From a virus, in IMG/VR virus record IMGVR_UViG_3300028498_000074, positions 1 through 37,031 of that record: a stretch of 37,031 nucleotides of DNA; one strand, 5' to 3'. The notes below the pieces were generated by a model that saw nothing but the letters and a program-made list of their open reading frames with translations, was not told the DNA's origin and did no database searches. Every line of letters begins with the position of its first letter. Position 1 is the stretch's first letter. Both the position numbers and the translations under genes were made by a program. Below, one piece after another: positions 29,792-37,031 of this stretch.

Positions 29792-30121
29792 TTATTCTCC
29801 TGACTTAAAAACATTATTTAACCGCGAAGTAAAGTTTTGAGCTTTGGTTGCTCTACTTTGCTTGATGAGTAAATGCCAAGACAAGTACATAGCGGCAACC
29901 AACGCCAAGCAGCCGCCGCGAATAAACATATAACGCACGGGCAGCTTGTCACCAATGATGCTAGTGTCATAAGCTAAATAAACAAAACAAACCAATGCAT
30001 AACAAGCCAAGACTCGAAATGCCCACCATCCGACGCTATCGTGACCACGAGTACTAAATAGCATCCATGTCAAGATAAGCGCCGCAATGATCATGGCAAA
30101 AATATTAATAGCGATCATCAC
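29792..30121 (-). CDS. Small membrane protein, holin candidate
   Basis: A 109-residue protein with about three transmembrane segments: IAINIFAMIIAALILTWMLF, VLACYALVCFVYLAY and GCLALVAAMYLSWHLL. The C-terminal tail is basic (KQSRATKAQNFTSRLNN). It lies directly before the endolysin and overlaps the upstream membrane gene by four bases. Size, topology and place fit a class I holin, but no family motif is recognised. Confidence 0.72.
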   Translation of the reverse strand: MMIAINIFAMIIAALILTWMLFSTRGHDSVGWWAFRVLACYALVCFVYLAYDTSIIGDKLPVRYMFIRGGCLALVAAMYLSWHLLIKQSRATKAQNFTSRLNNVFKSGE

Positions 30122-30579
30122 TTATGCACTCCTAATAGCTTGGCGACCCAATCTGGTAGTAGTTGAACCATTTTTTCAGACTTAACGACTGACACAACTA
30201 GCCTCAAAAAAAAGTAGCCAATACCAGCCCAAAGGAAGCTAACTAACAGCACGACATCATCACTACTATCGATATGGCCCATGAGTTCTAGGCTGCCACG
30301 GGTAAAAAACAGACCAGCACCGAAACCTAATAAGATATGACCCACACTAGTCGCAGAGGGTGGGAATTTTTTGTCTTCCCCAAACGCTAAATAGCTGCCA
30401 ACCGCGCCAATGATAGTGGCTAGTAGCATAGATGGGGTTATGAATGGCAGTGCGACTGACATTGGAATGTTGGCACGAGCATCGAGTGTCGTGAGATAAG
30501 TGTAAATGACTAGAGCGGTCAACCAGCCCATCGCACAACCTATACGCATTAGCCAGACTTTTTTAGTCGGTTTTTTCAT
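30118..30579 (-). CDS. Membrane protein, holin/antiholin candidate
   Basis: A 153-residue protein with a basic start (MKKPTKKVWLMRIG) and four hydrophobic segments near residues 10-28, 40-65, 80-97 and 107-128. GGGATTAATAC precedes the ATG. Together with the next gene it fills the slot of P2 Y (holin) between X and the endolysin. Which of the two makes the pore and which may regulate timing cannot be read from the sequence. Confidence 0.7.
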   Translation of the reverse strand: MKKPTKKVWLMRIGCAMGWLTALVIYTYLTTLDARANIPMSVALPFITPSMLLATIIGAVGSYLAFGEDKKFPPSATSVGHILLGFGAGLFFTRGSLELMGHIDSSDDVVLLVSFLWAGIGYFFLRLVVSVVKSEKMVQLLPDWVAKLLGVHK

Positions 30580-30582
30580 GTA

Positions 30583-30807
30583 TTAATCCCATAATTTGAT
30601 AGATGGCGCTGCAGCTGTAGTATTGTCATCCGGTAAGATGATGACAGCTTGAGAGGGCAGCAAAGCAAATGGCGAATGGTCAGTATTACTCTCAATCAGT
30701 TTTGGCAGCATGCTTATAGATCGATTGGCATAGAAGCGGTAAGCGATGGCATCAAGCGTATCGTTTGGTAATGCGCGTATCGTGCGCTGATATTGAGCAG
30801 TATTCAT
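30583..30807 (-). CDS. X: Tail protein X (gpX, LysM-like)
   Basis: A protein of 74 residues from ATG 30807, which overlaps the L stop as ATGA; the longer frame from 30855 lies inside L. The sequence YQRTIRALPNDTLDAIAYRF, then the LPKLIESN and LLPSQAVIILPD stretch, is the short LysM-like fold of P2 X (67 residues). It is needed for tail assembly and perhaps binds murein or the tail tip. Confidence 0.9.
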   Translation of the reverse strand: MNTAQYQRTIRALPNDTLDAIAYRFYANRSISMLPKLIESNTDHSPFALLPSQAVIILPDDNTTAAAPSIKLWD

Positions 30808-31244
30808 AACAGCTTCACGCGATTGCGGCGACGACCAGTCATGTCTGCAATACAATGACTGACCACACGACGTAATCTGTCGGATTTGGTTAGCTGCACA
30901 TCACCGCTAATAGCGCCTTGGCTCGTCGTATCATAATCAACATAATTATCAGCGATAAGCGCGGCGGCCTCATTCATGATTGCGCGTTTATAAGTGCGTG
31001 CGAATTTGTCTGGGAGCATCCGTTTATCAGCTAGATGGCGCTGTAGAGTTAGCAGACTAAAAAAGGTGGCAGGTAAGTCGCCATTGACCGTGTCGTAAGC
31101 ATTATCGATATAGCCTGCGATACGATCAGCGCCAAGTGTTTTATCAATCCGCATCAGCTGCACCATATCCTCTGTACTAACAGATGGTAGGTGAGCATAG
31201 TGATTAGGGACATTTTGCGCTTGGACTTGTTGATTGATCAACAT
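30804..31244 (-). CDS. L: Head completion protein L (gpL)
   Basis: A protein of 146 residues from ATG 31244, preceded by CAGGTAATGTC; a longer form from 31280 lacks a ribosome site. It has the conserved FFSLLTLQRHLADKRMLPDK region, then RTYKRAIMNEAAALI and the basic C-terminal DRLRRVVSHCIADM. gpL closes the filled head and forms the connector to the tail. It lies after M and before X, as in P2. Confidence 0.9.
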   Translation of the reverse strand: MLINQQVQAQNVPNHYAHLPSVSTEDMVQLMRIDKTLGADRIAGYIDNAYDTVNGDLPATFFSLLTLQRHLADKRMLPDKFARTYKRAIMNEAAALIADNYVDYDTTSQGAISGDVQLTKSDRLRRVVSHCIADMTGRRRNRVKLL

Positions 31245-31347
31245 GACATTACCTGCAGATAAAAGAAAAGCGGTAGTCACTTTGACGTTGTTATGATGCG
31301 ATCAGCAAATAGCATTGTCTTAGTGAGCCGCTTCCCGGGTGGGGTCG

Positions 31348-32088
31348 TTACTCTCCAGCTTTCTCAAGCTGTGTGAGGTCTTTTTTGCAGCCGACTTTGT
31401 CATCAAGCTTAATAGCTATTTCATAAGCGTGAATGGCATCTTCAGGCTTTGCATCTTTTAGGCTGTCACCAAGGACGCGATAAAGCTTAGCGCGGACTTG
31501 GTCTGGCATATCTTGTGATGTCGTACTGTCTATAGCGCGTTGAATTAAATCGGCATAAACAGCGGTGTCAGTATCTTTTTTGAGAATAAGCAACTCATCT
31601 GCTAACTGCTCAACAAAAACAGTAGCGACATCACGGGTAAATGGCTCTGGCATCACAAAATCATTGAGTAACGCATACTCAGCAATATCGGTTGCCGTTT
31701 TAAAGTCATGAGTGTCTAAACACCAAACCATCAGCTTAACAAGCATGTCATCTTGACTGCCGACGCCTTCAGCAATGGTGCCTTCAATCCAAGGCACATA
31801 AAATGGTAAGAACTCTTTCTTAAGTTCTGTTTTATGACTGATGGATTGAATGTTTGACAGATGCTGGTCATCGTTCCAGAACTTTAATTCGATATTGCTA
31901 CCAGCATCGGGATTGGTGTCGCCATCAGACGGCGCATCACTGATAGGTGTCGATTGGCTGACCATCGTTGTACCCATGCGACGACCTAAGACCTGCGCTG
32001 ATAAGCGTGGGTCATTATTAGCAGCTTTGGCTTTTTTAGCGGCGTTAGTACGAATAAAGTGTTCGCGTAAAGAGTTACTTTTCATCAT
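31348..32088 (-). CDS. M: Terminase small subunit M (gpM)
   Basis: A 246-residue protein (P2 M is 247). The opening LREHFIRTNAAKKAKAANND, then LKKEFLPFYVPWIEGTIAEG, and MVWCLDTHDFKTATDIAEYA are the hallmarks of gpM. gpM binds cos DNA and directs the large subunit P. GGAGG lies before two adjacent ATG codons (32088, 32085); the second has the better spacing. The start overlaps the N stop. Confidence 0.93.
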   Translation of the reverse strand: MMKSNSLREHFIRTNAAKKAKAANNDPRLSAQVLGRRMGTTMVSQSTPISDAPSDGDTNPDAGSNIELKFWNDDQHLSNIQSISHKTELKKEFLPFYVPWIEGTIAEGVGSQDDMLVKLMVWCLDTHDFKTATDIAEYALLNDFVMPEPFTRDVATVFVEQLADELLILKKDTDTAVYADLIQRAIDSTTSQDMPDQVRAKLYRVLGDSLKDAKPEDAIHAYEIAIKLDDKVGCKKDLTQLEKAGE

Positions 32089-33089
32089 TAACCCTCCAGC
32101 ACAATGTTTTCAATCAATACTGTTTTGCTATAGTCTTCGACCACATAGCACTCATTAACTGATTGATAATCAGTAGTACGATCCCACTGTGGCTCATCAA
32201 TAATGTGACGGCGCTGCGACCCACGTAACTTGTAAATAGACAGGTTGTCATGAGTAGTGATAAGGAGACCATTAGGCACAAAAAAGGCTGGAGTATCTAC
32301 TGGTAGGGAGCCAAGCTGCTTTTTCTGATATAACGCGTTAGCAGCGATTTGCTCCGTCGGAGAATGGTTTTGATTAAGCAGTCCGACATATTTATCAGAA
32401 ACCAAGTTACTACTAGTGATAGCAGTTAAACCACTTGCTTGGCGATGCTGCTCTGCAATTAATTCATTTTTGGCCATTTCAACCAAAGCGTCCATATTTT
32501 TGAACTCTTGGCCAGCACCGATGGTGATACCGTCGATATGACGCTCAGGATTGTAAGCGCGGATCTTTTCAAGCCAACCAATATTCACGTCTTGCAATAA
32601 TGGATACAGGTCTTTGTTTGATGTTTTGGCGCGATGAGTACCGTTAAAGCCAATACGTTGCATGTCTTCGGCAACAATCGCGACAGCAATCGCGGCAAGT
32701 TTTTGCTGGAAATCAGGCAGATAACCCCAGTTGTCGATGACTTCGTATAGATAAGCAATATCAGAGTTGGTCTTAGTACATAGATAATCGTCAACCGCTT
32801 CAAGATTAAAGATATCTGTAGGACGGCGTGGTTGAGAGCGTGTGTCAGTAGTGCTTGCTGCTGTTTTATTGCCACCAAGACCTAGTTTTTGGCCATGCGC
32901 GTTCTTAACACCTTGAATATTGATCTTGCCGAGAAAATCGGTAACTTGACGATAAACTTCTATGAGTTTCTGCTCAACGGAAGGAGCAACATTGAAAGCT
33001 GCATTGAAGTTTTGTGCGCCATTGACGCGTGCAACTTGTTGTTTGTACTGCTCAAGTTGTAATGCCGTTTGCGGATCTAAAGTAAACAT
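32088..33089 (-). CDS. N: Major capsid protein N (gpN)
   Basis: A 333-residue, HK97-fold capsid protein (P2 N is 357, cleaved to about 326). Conserved parts are FNAAFNVAPSVEQKLIEVYR, GLGGNKTAASTTDTRSQPRR, then AEDMQRIGFNGTHRAKTSN and PLLQDVNIGWLEKIRAYNPE; the end is NECYVVEDYSKTVLIENI. The O protease normally removes the N-terminal segment. AAAGGACTTTT precedes the ATG. Confidence 0.95.
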   Translation of the reverse strand: MFTLDPQTALQLEQYKQQVARVNGAQNFNAAFNVAPSVEQKLIEVYRQVTDFLGKINIQGVKNAHGQKLGLGGNKTAASTTDTRSQPRRPTDIFNLEAVDDYLCTKTNSDIAYLYEVIDNWGYLPDFQQKLAAIAVAIVAEDMQRIGFNGTHRAKTSNKDLYPLLQDVNIGWLEKIRAYNPERHIDGITIGAGQEFKNMDALVEMAKNELIAEQHRQASGLTAITSSNLVSDKYVGLLNQNHSPTEQIAANALYQKKQLGSLPVDTPAFFVPNGLLITTHDNLSIYKLRGSQRRHIIDEPQWDRTTDYQSVNECYVVEDYSKTVLIENIVLEG

Positions 33090-33151
33090 AAAAGTCCTTT
33101 GAGGTAAAGAGATCTAAATATCTAAGAGCACATCATTCGATGCCGGCTATA

Positions 33152-34057
33152 TTAATACTCTGTTAGTTGAGCACTGCCACCATTAGCAGGAGGTGTATTC
33201 GTTAGATTGGTAGCTGGTTGAGTAGAGAGCTGGGTCTTTAATTCTTCAAATGCAGTCTTTAACTCAGACAAATCTGTTTGCAGACCTTCATTTTCTTTAG
33301 CAACATCATCCGTTTTTTCATTAAGCTTCTTGAATGACTCCAAAACCAATTCTTGTTCTTGGGCGCTCATGCCAGATTTCTTGGATGCAAACATAGTTGA
33401 TAGCTTTTGCAAGAAGCCGTCAGCTTCAGGCTTTGTATTTAGCTCTTGGGTCTGAGTGTCGGTAACTGGCTGTTCGGTAGTATTGTTAACTGCTGGAGTC
33501 GCGGGATCAGTATTAGCTACTGTGGCTGGGGCATCTTTTGTCATAAGGATAAGCTCTTGGTCGTTGGGATCAGTGCGCAGCGCATTAGCATTTGTACTGA
33601 ATTTTAGAGGTTCGGTACCACGCGAAGCTGGAGAGTCTGTAACCGCTAGTCCAACTAAATAGCCGCGACCAGTGTCAGCAAACTTTGGATAGAATTCGAT
33701 AGAAGTAAAGATCTTCTTACCTTCTTTGTTAGCTTCTACCAATGCGGGTAGTACTGACAAAGTGGCATATAAGCACATTAACTGAACATCAACGCCATTC
33801 TGCTTGAATGTTTCCATGCCATGATCGACTTTGATGATGTCACCCAATGCGCCAGAATCATAATTACTATTGAGGCTAGACCACCGACCACTCATGTGCT
33901 CGCAGTTGATACGGGCGGTATATTCGACAGGATCGTAAGTCTCTGACATATCAATAATATGTTCTTGAGATAGAGAGCGACCGTCAACAGTTTGCCCTTC
34001 TCGGGCGACGCGAAAGCGTTTGACGACTCGTTTACCGGGCAGTACAGGATCAGTCAT
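33152..34057 (-). CDS. O: Capsid scaffold and protease O (gpO)
   Basis: A protein of 301 residues from ATG 34057, with GAGATTGACT in front (a TTG at 34063 opens the frame but is not needed). The N-terminal serine protease keeps the likely triad D26 (DGRSLS), H54 (NCEHMSG) and S119 (IFTSIEFYP), as in P2 O. After about residue 165 comes a low-complexity scaffold region with a coiled coil (LESFKKLNEKTDDVAKENEG, then ELKTAFEELKTQL). It guides capsid assembly and cleaves N, itself and Q. It is the first gene of the minus-strand late operon. Confidence 0.94.
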   Translation of the reverse strand: MTDPVLPGKRVVKRFRVAREGQTVDGRSLSQEHIIDMSETYDPVEYTARINCEHMSGRWSSLNSNYDSGALGDIIKVDHGMETFKQNGVDVQLMCLYATLSVLPALVEANKEGKKIFTSIEFYPKFADTGRGYLVGLAVTDSPASRGTEPLKFSTNANALRTDPNDQELILMTKDAPATVANTDPATPAVNNTTEQPVTDTQTQELNTKPEADGFLQKLSTMFASKKSGMSAQEQELVLESFKKLNEKTDDVAKENEGLQTDLSELKTAFEELKTQLSTQPATNLTNTPPANGGSAQLTEY

Positions 34058-34154
34058 AGTCAATCTCAGTTGCTAAAGTTTAGTAAATAAGGTTTGGTAT
34101 CTTTCAAATAGGCTTTAGTTTGTCGGTTAAGAGGCATAACGGGCAACTGGTTGT

Positions 34155-34179
34155 TAACCGTAAAGCGGCTTTACGGTTA
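34155..34179. promoter_or_regulatory. Near-perfect 25-bp dyad in the divergent O/P promoter region
   Basis: TAACCGTAAAG (34155-34165), CGG, then CTTTACGGTTA (34169-34179): 11-bp perfect arms. Further half sites CGGTTAA (34124-34130) and TTAACCG (34154-34160) are nearby. A TATAAG box at 34209-34214 would put the start near 34221, so the dyad centre is about 54 bp upstream, the distance known for Ogr-dependent P2 promoters. A 19/25 copy lies ahead of gene V. Confidence 0.65.
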
Positions 34180-34224
34180 CAAACAGCGTGGTTGCAAGGG
34201 TTACGCGCTATAAGCTATTGCCTT

Positions 34225-36027
34225 ATGACTACTGACCAATCCCCTATCATCAACGACAGCACTGCGGACAACCGCGAACGCGCGCGCTTGCTCTATGCGC
34301 AAGGCTTGAGCGTCACTGAAATATCAAAAGAATTAAGCGAAAAGCGCGCGACGGTTGCCAGTTGGAAAAGTCGCGACGCTTGGTTGCGCGCGAGTATCTT
34401 TGACAATGTCACATCTGCGCTACAAGCCAGGCTGCTTGCATTGATAGGTATGGAGAAAAAAGGTAATGCTGAATATAAAGAAATAGACGAATTTACTCGT
34501 CAGTTAGAACGCATGGCGAAAATCCAAAGATATAACGATGGTGGCAACGGAGCGACGCTGAACCCGAAGCTATCCAATCGCTACAAAGAAGATCGTAAAC
34601 CCGCTATTAGAAATTTATTTACAGAAGAAGATATCGATGCACTAGAAGAAGCGTTTAACTTAATGCTTGAACCATATACGTTTCAGCAGCGATGGGTCGA
34701 AATATTAAACGGCAACAAAAAGCATCGCGCTGCGCGTATATTTATGATGCTCAAATCTCGGCAGATCGGTGCTACTTATGTCATTGCACTATGGGCTCTT
34801 ATCAATGCGCTGCGCACCAAGAAGAATAAAATATTTTTATCAGCGAGTAAGGCCCAGGCGTATCAATTTATTGAGTACATCAAAGCGTTTGTGTTTGAAG
34901 TACTGGGCAGGAATATTGGCGGGGAGCCAATCGTACTGTCATTAGAGGACAATACTCAGGTCAGTCTTTATTACATGGGCACCAACGCATTGACGGCACA
35001 GGGTCGTCATGGCGATGTAATTATGGATGAGTTTTTCTGGATTCGTAAATTCAAAGAGTTCCGTGCCGTCGCATCGGGCATGGCATCACAAAGTCATTTT
35101 CAACAAGTCTATTTGTCTACGCCGAGCAGTGTATTGCATGAAGCCTATGCATTCTGGACAGGTAACGATGGTGTCAATAAAAAAGATATTGATACATCAC
35201 ACAGCGCATTAAAGTCTGGTCGTTACTGTGACGATGGTAAATGGCGTTTAATCGTCACGATCAAAGATGCGATTAAAGGTGGTTTTGATAAGTTAGATAT
35301 AGCACAGCTGCTATTGGAGTACACACCGGAACGATTTGCCAACCTGTTCATGTGTGTCTTTTTAGACGATAGTAACAGTTACTTTCCGTTGTCAGTACTG
35401 CAACCAAACATGGTTGATAGCTGGGAAATTTGGAACGACTTCACGCCAATGGGCAGCAAGAAATTTGCCAAACCTGTATGGATAGGGTACGACCCAAGTT
35501 TCACAGGTGATAAACCGGCATTGGCAGTCATCGCACCACCCGAAAAAGAAGGTCAGCCATACCGGGTGCTTGAGCGTATGCATCTTGACCACATGCCTCC
35601 ACACGTTCAGGCGCAGCATATCAAAAAGGTTTGTGAACGCTACGACGTTGAATTCTTAGGTATCGATACAACAGGTGCGGGTATATCAGTCGCAGAACAC
35701 GTTAAAAAATTCTTTCCAAACTATACCGCGATTAACTACAGCGTTGAGAGTAAAACTCGAATGGCACTCAGAGCTAAAGAGCTATTTACTCGACGTAAAT
35801 TACACTTTGATGCCGGCAGCATTGATATTGCTAAGGCCTTTATTGCTATTAAGCAAGCGCTGACTGGCAGCCAAAGACAGATGACTTTTGTAAGTAGCCG
35901 TAGCAAAGAAGTCGGTCATAGTGACGTTGCTTGGGCAATCATGAATGCGCTCGAAAAAGCACCACTCGCTAGTACGGACCAAATCAATGACGGCGTCACC
36001 AAATCACGAATAAGGGTACATAGATGA
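34225..36027 (+). CDS. P: Terminase large subunit P (gpP)
   Basis: A protein of 600 residues from ATG 34225 (P2 P is 590). The upstream TTG-started frame reads through the promoter dyad and is rejected. The N terminus is an HTH (LLYAQGLSVTEISKELSEKR). The packaging ATPase has a Walker A-like KSRQIGAT near residue 178 and Walker B VIMDEFFW near 265. The nuclease domain shows IGYDPSFTGDKPALAVI near 420, then LGIDTTGAGISVAEHV. It cuts cos and pumps DNA into the head together with M. It is divergent from O and coupled to Q through an ATGA overlap. Confidence 0.94.
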   Translation: MTTDQSPIINDSTADNRERARLLYAQGLSVTEISKELSEKRATVASWKSRDAWLRASIFDNVTSALQARLLALIGMEKKGNAEYKEIDEFTRQLERMAKIQRYNDGGNGATLNPKLSNRYKEDRKPAIRNLFTEEDIDALEEAFNLMLEPYTFQQRWVEILNGNKKHRAARIFMMLKSRQIGATYVIALWALINALRTKKNKIFLSASKAQAYQFIEYIKAFVFEVLGRNIGGEPIVLSLEDNTQVSLYYMGTNALTAQGRHGDVIMDEFFWIRKFKEFRAVASGMASQSHFQQVYLSTPSSVLHEAYAFWTGNDGVNKKDIDTSHSALKSGRYCDDGKWRLIVTIKDAIKGGFDKLDIAQLLLEYTPERFANLFMCVFLDDSNSYFPLSVLQPNMVDSWEIWNDFTPMGSKKFAKPVWIGYDPSFTGDKPALAVIAPPEKEGQPYRVLERMHLDHMPPHVQAQHIKKVCERYDVEFLGIDTTGAGISVAEHVKKFFPNYTAINYSVESKTRMALRAKELFTRRKLHFDAGSIDIAKAFIAIKQALTGSQRQMTFVSSRSKEVGHSDVAWAIMNALEKAPLASTDQINDGVTKSRIRVHR

Positions 36028-37031
36028 CAGACACAGATGAAAAGGCCAGAAGTGGTCAGAAAATAATCATGCACAGCTTTGGCGACCCGGAGCCAGTACT
36101 AGATGGGCGCAGTATGTTCGAATACGAATATTGCCCAATGTATCAAAATCACTATGAGTATCCTTATGACATTGATGCGGTGGCCAAGCTGTATCATGCG
36201 ACCAGTCATCATACTAGCGCATTGATTACTAAGCGCAATGTACTCACTAGCTTATACAAGCCGCATCCGAAGTTAAGCCGCCAAGCTTTTATCGGTCTAG
36301 TGATTAATTTATTAGTATTTGATAATGCTTATGTGCAAGTAATACGTAATAGATTGGGAGGCGTATTACAGCTTCGACCAAAGCTTGCACGTAACACACG
36401 CAAGTCAATCAAGGGAGAAGGTTATCACCACGTTGATTATAGACAAGGTGCGGCGATTGAATACAATGAGCAAGTCATTCACATATTTAACCCCGATATC
36501 AATCAAGAAATTTATGGCGTACCAGACTACTTGAGCAGTGTAAATGCCATTACACTTAACGAAGCCGCGACATTATTCCGACGTCGGTATTATAAAAATG
36601 GTGCTCATGCGGGTTATATTTTGCATGTATCAGATCCATTATCGACACAAGAAGACGTTGATGATTTAGAAGATGCAGTGCGAGAATCAAAAGGTGCAGG
36701 TAACTTTAAGAACTTATTTATGTATACGCCTAACGGGAAACCTGATGGCGTTAAAGTTATACCGCTGGCAGAGGTTGCCGCCAAAGACGAGTTTGCTAAT
36801 ATTAAGATTGCCTCGCGTGACGATACATTAGCAGGTCACCGAGTACCGCCTCAACTTATGGGAGTGGTGCCAAACAATGCTGGTGGTTTTGGTGACGCGA
36901 AAAAAGCCGCTGAAGTATTTTACTGGCACGAGATACTGACACTACAAAACATGCTACTGGACATCAACGACCAAGTCGGTGAGACAATCATTAGCTTCAA
37001 CGAGTATCAGCTGACAAAACTTGATCAATAA
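36024..37031 (+). CDS. Q: Portal protein Q (gpQ)
   Basis: A 335-residue protein (P2 Q is 344), complete to its TAA at the last base of the window. The sequence shows SFGDPEPVLDGRSMFEYEY, then LVINLLVFDNAYVQVIRNR, VIHIFNPDINQEIYGVPDYL and FRRRYYKNGAHAGYIL, all typical of P2-type portals. It forms the dodecameric vertex through which DNA enters the head. The start overlaps the P stop. The end of the prophage probably lies a short distance beyond. Confidence 0.95.
   Translation: MTDTDEKARSGQKIIMHSFGDPEPVLDGRSMFEYEYCPMYQNHYEYPYDIDAVAKLYHATSHHTSALITKRNVLTSLYKPHPKLSRQAFIGLVINLLVFDNAYVQVIRNRLGGVLQLRPKLARNTRKSIKGEGYHHVDYRQGAAIEYNEQVIHIFNPDINQEIYGVPDYLSSVNAITLNEAATLFRRRYYKNGAHAGYILHVSDPLSTQEDVDDLEDAVRESKGAGNFKNLFMYTPNGKPDGVKVIPLAEVAAKDEFANIKIASRDDTLAGHRVPPQLMGVVPNNAGGFGDAKKAAEVFYWHEILTLQNMLLDINDQVGETIISFNEYQLTKLDQ

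Larger units (their letters stand above)
1360..37031. mobile_element. P2-like prophage (left end and most of the genome; right end outside the window)
   Basis: From the tRNA onward nearly every gene is of phage type: integrase, early/replication block, immunity region, cargo, and a full set of P2 homologues D, U, T, E/E', FII, FI (split), H, I, J, W, V, S, R, X, L, M, N, O, P and Q. The circular order differs from P2. The attachment site lies between integrase and the Q end, and the early block separates D from integrase. Only attR, cos and anything beyond Q are missing from view. The split sheath raises doubt about whether it can make infectious particles, but no other structural gene looks broken. 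Confidence 0.93.

Noticed and set aside
33152-33600. Frameshift or truncation in gene O from the low-complexity C-terminal half
   Set aside because: Scaffold regions are normally low in complexity and helical; the length and coiled coil match P2 O.
1-37031. CRISPR array
   Set aside because: No regularly spaced identical repeats of suitable length were seen anywhere in the window.

Overview
The window carries one chromosomal metabolic gene, a tRNA-Ser gene, and then about 35.5 kb of a P2-like (contractile-tailed, Peduoviridae-type) prophage. The prophage begins next to the tRNA and runs off the right edge. Base composition, codon use and the look of the proteins suggest a gammaproteobacterium of the Moraxellaceae, most likely Psychrobacter; this is an impression, not a proof. 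No second attachment site is visible, so only the integrase-side boundary is inside the window.

Layout. 1-1176: a GAPDH/erythrose-4-phosphate dehydrogenase family gene. 1269-1359: tRNA-Ser(UGA), the probable integration target. 1582-9139 (minus strand): one early block read toward the tRNA. It encodes a ribbon-helix-helix regulator, two unknown proteins, a Bro-N protein, an Ogr-type late activator, a primase-helicase, a TraR/DksA-like zinc protein and, last, the integrase. 9248-9832 (plus): the immunity repressor, with a perfect 24-bp operator palindrome in the divergent promoter region, and a small gene. 9843-13954: an AT-rich cargo region with a lipoprotein and a tail-to-tail pair, a GHKL (MORC/MutL-like) ATPase fused to a PD-(D/E)XK-like nuclease and a C5-cytosine methyltransferase. 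The pair looks like a phage-borne restriction-modification-type defence system. 14245-34057 (minus): the P2 late genes, in P2 order from O down to D. 34225-37031 (plus): terminase P and portal Q.

How it works. The repressor holds the early block off. On induction the early block makes the replication protein, the Ogr-like activator and integrase. The activator should then switch on the late promoters. A conserved 25-bp dyad (19 of 25 bases identical between copies) lies at the divergent O/P start and just ahead of gene V, where P2 has its P-O/P-P and P-V promoters, and is a good candidate for its binding site. Lysis genes (two small membrane proteins and a GH108 endolysin) sit between X and R. 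The tail assembly chaperone E/E' keeps the classic -1 frameshift.

The most unusual points are: (1) the sheath gene FI is split into two separately translated halves by a 2.3-kb cassette of foreign-looking tail genes, with two tandem -1 slippery heptamers at the left junction; (2) the non-coding gap between FII and E contains about 43 nt nearly identical to helix 11 of 16S rRNA, inside a larger predicted fold; (3) two other inter-gene gaps of the late operon also hold foldable RNA elements, one followed by a perfect 27-bp hairpin; (4) one domain is present in three neighbouring early genes; and (5) the ATPase-nuclease/methyltransferase pair.
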